Below, one piece after another: positions 44,205 to 47,721 of a DNA stretch of 47,721 nt. The first letter of the stretch is position 1. The number at the start of each line of letters is the position of its first letter. The notes under the pieces were generated by a model, which saw nothing but the letters and a program-made list of their open reading frames with translations, had not been told where the DNA came from and did not search any database. The position numbers and the translations under genes are program-made. Origin of the DNA: Treponema sp. (GTDB lineage: Bacteria; Spirochaetota; Spirochaetia; Treponematales; Breznakiellaceae); contig WQYB01000014.1 in NCBI GenBank assembly GCA_009781475.1, forward strand, positions 1 through 47,721, given 5' to 3'.

Positions 44205-45308
44205 ATGAATAAAGTATTTAAAACATTTCATTCCGGCCGTGGTGTTTTTTTCATGATGATCTTTGTTTGCGTAATATTCGCCATAACGGTATTAAAACTT
44301 GCCTCATCTGTAATCCTTCCATTTATAATCGCGGCATTTTTGGCGTTTGTAATGTTTCCGTTAATAAAATTGCTTGATAAACTCCGTATCCGCCGTACAA
44401 TATCAATAATTCTTGTAGTTATTATAATAGCCACCGGTATGTACGCCTTTGGGATGGTTCTCTTTACATCCGGCAGAATGATTATTGCTCAAATACCAAA
44501 CTATGAATATCGCTTTAATGAAATCTACAATTGGGTAGCAATGATGTTCGATCTTCCAAAAGATGAAAACTTAACTATATGGCAGAATCTTTGGGGGCAG
44601 GAAGGAATCCGCACATGGGTGCGTAATTTGACAATCTCTTCGTCTAACACATTTTTTAAATTTCTTTCCAGCGCAGTACTTGTAGTTTTATTTATGATAT
44701 TTATTCTTTTTGAAGCGGGCTTTTTTAAAGATAAATTGATAGCCGCATTCGAAAACCGCACAAGCCGTATTCACAGAATGGGAAATGAAATAATATCCCA
44801 GGTAACAAAATATTTGGCGGCAAAGTTTTTTATATCACTTGCCAACGGTATAATTTTCGCAGTTGCATTTCACATTGTCGGGCTTGAGTTCGCTATTGTC
44901 TGGGGAGTACTTCAGTTTTTATTAAATTTTATTCCAACTTTGGGAAGTATTGCAGCAGGGGCAGGCATATCATTATTTGCACTGCTTCAATTCTGGCCCG
45001 AACCCGCTCCTATCATCATTGTAATTATTATAATTTTGGTTGTTAACGTTGTATTATGCAACATTTTTGATCCAAAAATAATCGGCGACCATGTCGGAAT
45101 TTCTCCTTTGATAATACTTGTTTCTCTTTCTATCTGGGGATTTATTTGGGGATTTGCCGGAATGGTTTTAGCTGTTCCTATGACAGTTATTATTAAAATT
45201 GTATGTGAAAATATTCCAATACTGGAACCTGTATCAATACTATTGGGTTCACGTAAATCCATTCTGGCAAGAAAAGCGGAAAGTGAGAAAAACGAAACGT
45301 CATCATGA
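44205..45308 (+). CDS. AI-2E/PerM-family membrane transporter
   Basis: A 367-residue polytopic protein of the AI-2E transporter (PerM/TqsA) family. Paired N-terminal helices (VFFMMIFVCVIFAITVLKLA, VILPFIIAAFLAFVMFPLI) are followed by a soluble-looking central segment and a C-terminal set of helices with the family sequence FIPTLGSIAAGAG and ILVVNVVLCNIFDPKIIGDHVGISPL. Members export small molecules or act as antiporters; the substrate here is unknown. The start lacks a Shine-Dalgarno and lies 6 nt after a -10. It overlaps the DUF2156 gene by 4 nt. Confidence 0.9.
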   Translation: MNKVFKTFHSGRGVFFMMIFVCVIFAITVLKLASSVILPFIIAAFLAFVMFPLIKLLDKLRIRRTISIILVVIIIATGMYAFGMVLFTSGRMIIAQIPNYEYRFNEIYNWVAMMFDLPKDENLTIWQNLWGQEGIRTWVRNLTISSSNTFFKFLSSAVLVVLFMIFILFEAGFFKDKLIAAFENRTSRIHRMGNEIISQVTKYLAAKFFISLANGIIFAVAFHIVGLEFAIVWGVLQFLLNFIPTLGSIAAGAGISLFALLQFWPEPAPIIIVIIIILVVNVVLCNIFDPKIIGDHVGISPLIILVSLSIWGFIWGFAGMVLAVPMTVIIKIVCENIPILEPVSILLGSRKSILARKAESEKNETSS

Positions 45309-46234
45309 ACCTGACAGTTCCCTGTTACCCGGATTTTATCCCTCTGGATATACAGTTAAAAGATTTTTTACATCCGCGCCTTTCTTTAACCTTTGACGGC
45401 GTTTCTGAATTTACATTTGCAGGATTATATCTTTTCCGAAACAGATATAACTACCGCATTTGCCGCGATGTATCAAATAATGAAGACGACGGCGGTTTTA
45501 TTATTAGCGGGCAGCAGCCGTCAAAAGACGAAGTAAAAAAAACTTTTTTTATGACTCCCTGTACCGCGCCGAATCAGCAAACGCTTGAATCTCTTTTTAC
45601 AACTCACGATTACTGGAAAAATATTTCGCAGTCTGTTTTATCTCCTGTAAAAGACGATCTTGAAAAATACGGCTTAACCATATCAGAAGACAGGGATAAT
45701 TTTGATTATTTGTACAACCGCAGTGATTTGGCAGAATTACAGGGGAAAAAATACCATAAAAAGAAAAACCATGTTAATAATTTTTTAAACGCATACCCTG
45801 ATCACGAACAGCGTACAATGACTGCCGCTTTAGTTCCTGCTGCTTTTGAAATTCTGGATCGGTGGAAATCCGATTCACTTCGAAGAAACGGAAACGAAGG
45901 TGATTATAAAGCGGCAAAAGAAGCTCTTGATTTATATGATTTATTCGCATTAAAAGGTTCTGTTTTTTTTATATCAGGAAAACCTGCTGCTTACTGCCTT
46001 GGAGAAAGTATCGCAAGGGGAAAAATGTTTGTGGTTCATTTTGAAAAAGCGCTTGAGGAATACAGAGGCATTTATCAATTTATAAATCAGGCATTTGCAG
46101 CATCTTTACCGCGGTTTTTTACATTGATTAACCGTGAACAGGATTTGGGAAACGAAGGATTAAGACAGGCAAAAATGACTTACCGCCCCTGCGACTTTGT
46201 AAAAAAATATACAGCGCGAAAAAATATTCAATAA
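45305..46234 (+). CDS. DUF2156 (phosphatidylglycerol lysyltransferase C-terminal-like) protein
   Basis: A 309-residue soluble protein with the GNAT-like fold of the DUF2156 family. The diagnostic segment is DLAELQGKKYHKKKNHVNNF (about 136-155), followed by ALKGSVFFISGKPAAYCLGE and FVVHFEKALEEYRGIYQFINQAFA. Relatives with an added membrane domain aminoacylate lipids; this stand-alone form lacks it, so the acceptor may be something else. ATGA overlap with the transporter and close linkage to rlmB suggest one operon. Confidence 0.87.
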   Translation: MNLTVPCYPDFIPLDIQLKDFLHPRLSLTFDGVSEFTFAGLYLFRNRYNYRICRDVSNNEDDGGFIISGQQPSKDEVKKTFFMTPCTAPNQQTLESLFTTHDYWKNISQSVLSPVKDDLEKYGLTISEDRDNFDYLYNRSDLAELQGKKYHKKKNHVNNFLNAYPDHEQRTMTAALVPAAFEILDRWKSDSLRRNGNEGDYKAAKEALDLYDLFALKGSVFFISGKPAAYCLGESIARGKMFVVHFEKALEEYRGIYQFINQAFAASLPRFFTLINREQDLGNEGLRQAKMTYRPCDFVKKYTARKNIQ

Positions 46235-46245
46235 GGATGTTTAAA

Positions 46246-46974
46246 GTGACATATTTAACAGGCTTTCATGCCATCGAAGAAAGAATTAAATCAGGGCGTT
46301 TGTGCGGTCCTTTGCTTGTTGCAAAAGCAGGTCCTCGCGCAAAAGAAATTGTCACGTTAGCTGTAAATAACAAGATACGGCTGGAAAGAACAGGCACGTT
46401 CGATCTTGACGGTCTAGCTCCTGATAACCGCGGCATTGCTCTTCAAATTGAAGACGATGGAAGCCATACAGAAATTAGTCTTGAAAGTTTTATTACCAAT
46501 ATGGAAAACAGCCAGCAGCAAAATGCCCTTGTTTTAATTCTTGACGAAATAACCGACCCTCATAATTACGGAGCAATACTTCGCTGCTGCGATCAGTTCG
46601 GCGTTGATCTTGTTGTAAGCCGCAACCGGCGAAACGCAAAACACGCTTCTGTAATTTCCAGTACATCTGCAGGCGCTGTATCGTGGGTAACACAAGCGGA
46701 AACTCCCAATTTAGTCCGCGCTATAGAAGATTTAAAAGAATGCGGCTTTTGGATTTACGGAGCCGACATGGATGGAGAGGCTGCCTATAAAATGGATTTA
46801 AAAGGCAAAATAGGACTTGTACTTGGAAGTGAAGGAAGCGGCATATCGCGTCTTTTATTGGAAAAATGCGATGGTCTTATAGGAATACCCTCTTGCGGAA
46901 AAATCGATTCTTTAAATGTATCGGTAGCAGCAGGAGTATTATTGTATGAAATACAACGCCAGAGGATCGGGTAA
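46246..46974 (+). CDS. rlmB: 23S rRNA (guanosine-2'-O-)-methyltransferase RlmB
   Basis: A 242-residue SPOUT (TrmH-family) methyltransferase. The N-terminal substrate-binding part begins with YLTGFHAIEERI. The knot carries motif 1 DEITDPHNYGAILRC, motif 2 LVLGSEGSGIS and motif 3 IPSCGKIDSLNVSVAAGVLLYE. I place the start at the GTG at 46246, because AAGGA lies 8 nt upstream and the family starts just before Y-x-G-x-H; an in-frame ATG at 46237 overlaps that ribosome site. It is the last gene of the transporter-DUF2156 operon. RlmB type is preferred over tRNA TrmH on the N-domain. Confidence 0.9.
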   Translation: MTYLTGFHAIEERIKSGRLCGPLLVAKAGPRAKEIVTLAVNNKIRLERTGTFDLDGLAPDNRGIALQIEDDGSHTEISLESFITNMENSQQQNALVLILDEITDPHNYGAILRCCDQFGVDLVVSRNRRNAKHASVISSTSAGAVSWVTQAETPNLVRAIEDLKECGFWIYGADMDGEAAYKMDLKGKIGLVLGSEGSGISRLLLEKCDGLIGIPSCGKIDSLNVSVAAGVLLYEIQRQRIG

Positions 46975-47001
46975 AATTAACTGTTAACGAAAATCTTTAA
47001 A

Positions 47002-47355
47002 TTAATAACTGTAATAAGTAACAGCCCTGCCAAAAACACTGCGTCCTACACCGATTACTTCTATCTTATCATCTAAAAGTAAATTTTTATTTAACTTACA
47101 GCGGTATCTTTTTTGGAAACCAAAATTATCAGTAAAAATATTATATGATGAACTATTAATACGATAGGTATGATTGGTGTCATTTACGACTATTCTTACA
47201 TCATGAACATGATCAAATTCTTGTATATTGCCGGTAAAATAAATATAAATTGTAGTTGAATCATGTACTATTACATCTTCAATATATCCAAAATCAAATA
47301 ATTCACACGAAGTGAATAAAAGCACTATAAATAAAAACAGACACCATTTCTTCAT
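47002..47355 (-). CDS. Small putative lipoprotein, function unknown
   Basis: A 117-residue protein from the ATG at 47355, which has AAGGAG about 6 nt upstream; the frame is open to 47445 but the upstream part lacks features. The leader ends in the lipobox LLFTSC (Cys17). The mature part is beta-rich (TTIYIYFTGNIQEF, DVRIVVNDTNHTYRI), with no family recognised. It converges with rlmB. Confidence 0.75.
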   Translation of the reverse strand: MKKWCLFLFIVLLFTSCELFDFGYIEDVIVHDSTTIYIYFTGNIQEFDHVHDVRIVVNDTNHTYRINSSSYNIFTDNFGFQKRYRCKLNKNLLLDDKIEVIGVGRSVFGRAVTYYSY

Positions 47356-47438
47356 AAATGTCTCCTTAATTATATATATAACAGCATAATTATAGAAAAA
47401 CAAGGTTTTATTGATAAATAATGCTTTATCCTGTGATA

Positions 47439-47467
47439 TTGACAAAAAACCGACAGTTTTGTAATGT
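47439..47467 (+). promoter_or_regulatory. Promoter of tRNA-Ala
   Basis: A consensus TTGACA (47439-47444), a 17-bp spacer and a weak TAATGT (47462-47467) end 12 nt before the tRNA. Confidence 0.55.
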
Positions 47468-47479
47468 AAAGAAACTTAT

Positions 47480-47553
<74 letters not shown>

Positions 47554-47559
47554 TCACTT

Positions 47560-47582
47560 AAATCCTTACGTAGTAAGGATTT
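47560..47582 (+). terminator. Palindromic hairpin after tRNA-Ala
   Basis: AAATCCTTAC-GTA-GTAAGGATTT is a 10-bp perfect stem with a 3-nt loop, 7 nt after the tRNA. The T run is only three bases; it may end the tRNA transcript or belong to an attachment site. Confidence 0.5.
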
Positions 47583-47681
47583 GCCTACCCGACAACGGAT
47601 GGCGTAACACACTGTTGCCTCAAAGTCGCACTCAAAGTGGTACTTTTTGGCAAGACATCTATAAGATGTCAGGAGTACGTT

Positions 47682-47721
47682 ATGCGTTGTCCATTCTCTC
47701 TTTACAAAAAACAAACAGGAA
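47682..47721 (+). CDS. Start of a gene cut off by the window edge, possibly an integrase
   Basis: An ATG with AGGAG about 6 nt upstream opens MRCPFSLYKKQTG and runs off the window. The ribosome site sits in a nested hairpin (GACATC-TATAA-GATGTC). Its position directly behind a tRNA gene suggests a site-specific integrase, but too little is visible to prove it. Confidence 0.4.
   Translation, partial: MRCPFSLYKKQTG

Noticed and set aside
44074-44208. 44-codon plus-strand frame ending in ATGA overlap with the transporter
   Set aside because: No ribosome site, biased composition, and it covers the operator and promoter elements; probably chance.

Overview
The window reads as a chromosomal segment of a spirochaete, most likely a Treponema-like bacterium. 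The grounds are two diderm-type outer-membrane beta-barrel candidates, several lipoproteins, an extra FliG-family protein, a large membrane-anchored TPR protein of the spirochaetal type, moderately AT-rich DNA, and the block 4.5S RNA-dnaX-ybaB-recR. Species cannot be fixed from the sequence alone. Most of the window is ordinary core chromosome; the accessory-looking parts are about 10.0-14.1 kb (RCC1-repeat lipoprotein, small HTH genes, DUF4143 ATPase) and the right edge (tRNA-Ala followed by a cut-off reading frame).

Layout: 0-3.1 kb, a TIM-barrel protein and a U32 peptidase-family RNA hydroxylase; 3.1-7.4 kb, ssb and a SWIM-SNF2 helicase, divergent; 7.4-10 kb, a membrane protein and a NarL-type two-component pair; 10-14.1 kb, the accessory block; 14.2-19.4 kb, a tyrosine phenol-lyase-like PLP enzyme, ddl, rhomboid protease, dus and tatD; 19.4-28.3 kb, the acidic/TPR membrane protein, a CBM48-like secreted protein, acyl-ACP thioesterase, a lipoprotein, a DUF2804 protein and a 699-residue unknown; 28.3-35.9 kb, an M16C peptidase, FliG paralogue, M15 lipoprotein, XRE regulator and ftsH; 35.9-41.5 kb, polA, recR, ybaB, dnaX and 4.5S RNA; 41.6-47 kb, two outer-membrane proteins, a PerM/AI-2E-type transporter, a DUF2156 protein and rlmB; then a lipoprotein, tRNA-Ala(GGC) and the start of a further gene.

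The most interesting signals are outside the gene list. (1) A putative small RNA on the minus strand at about 43.99-44.11 kb has its own promoter-like and terminator-like sequences, and its terminator loop carries a copy of the 16S rRNA anti-Shine-Dalgarno tail; two tandem palindromes separate it from the divergent transporter gene. (2) A perfectly phased array of five 23-bp repeats lies directly upstream of the DUF4143 ATPase. (3) A CACGGAG-type palindromic repeat has inserted in frame in three unrelated genes (U32 peptidase, dus, polA), and a second 95-bp inverted-repeat element abuts the dus start, which appears to be CTG. (4) Several genes have a -10-like hexamer exactly 6 nt before the start codon and no Shine-Dalgarno, suggesting leaderless mRNAs. 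(5) Some enzymes have substitutions at usually conserved active-site positions (phenol-lyase-like enzyme, thioesterase, TatD).

The only gap over 300 bases without a protein gene is 41275-41654. It holds the 4.5S RNA, its promoter and terminator, and the upstream region of the first porin-like gene.
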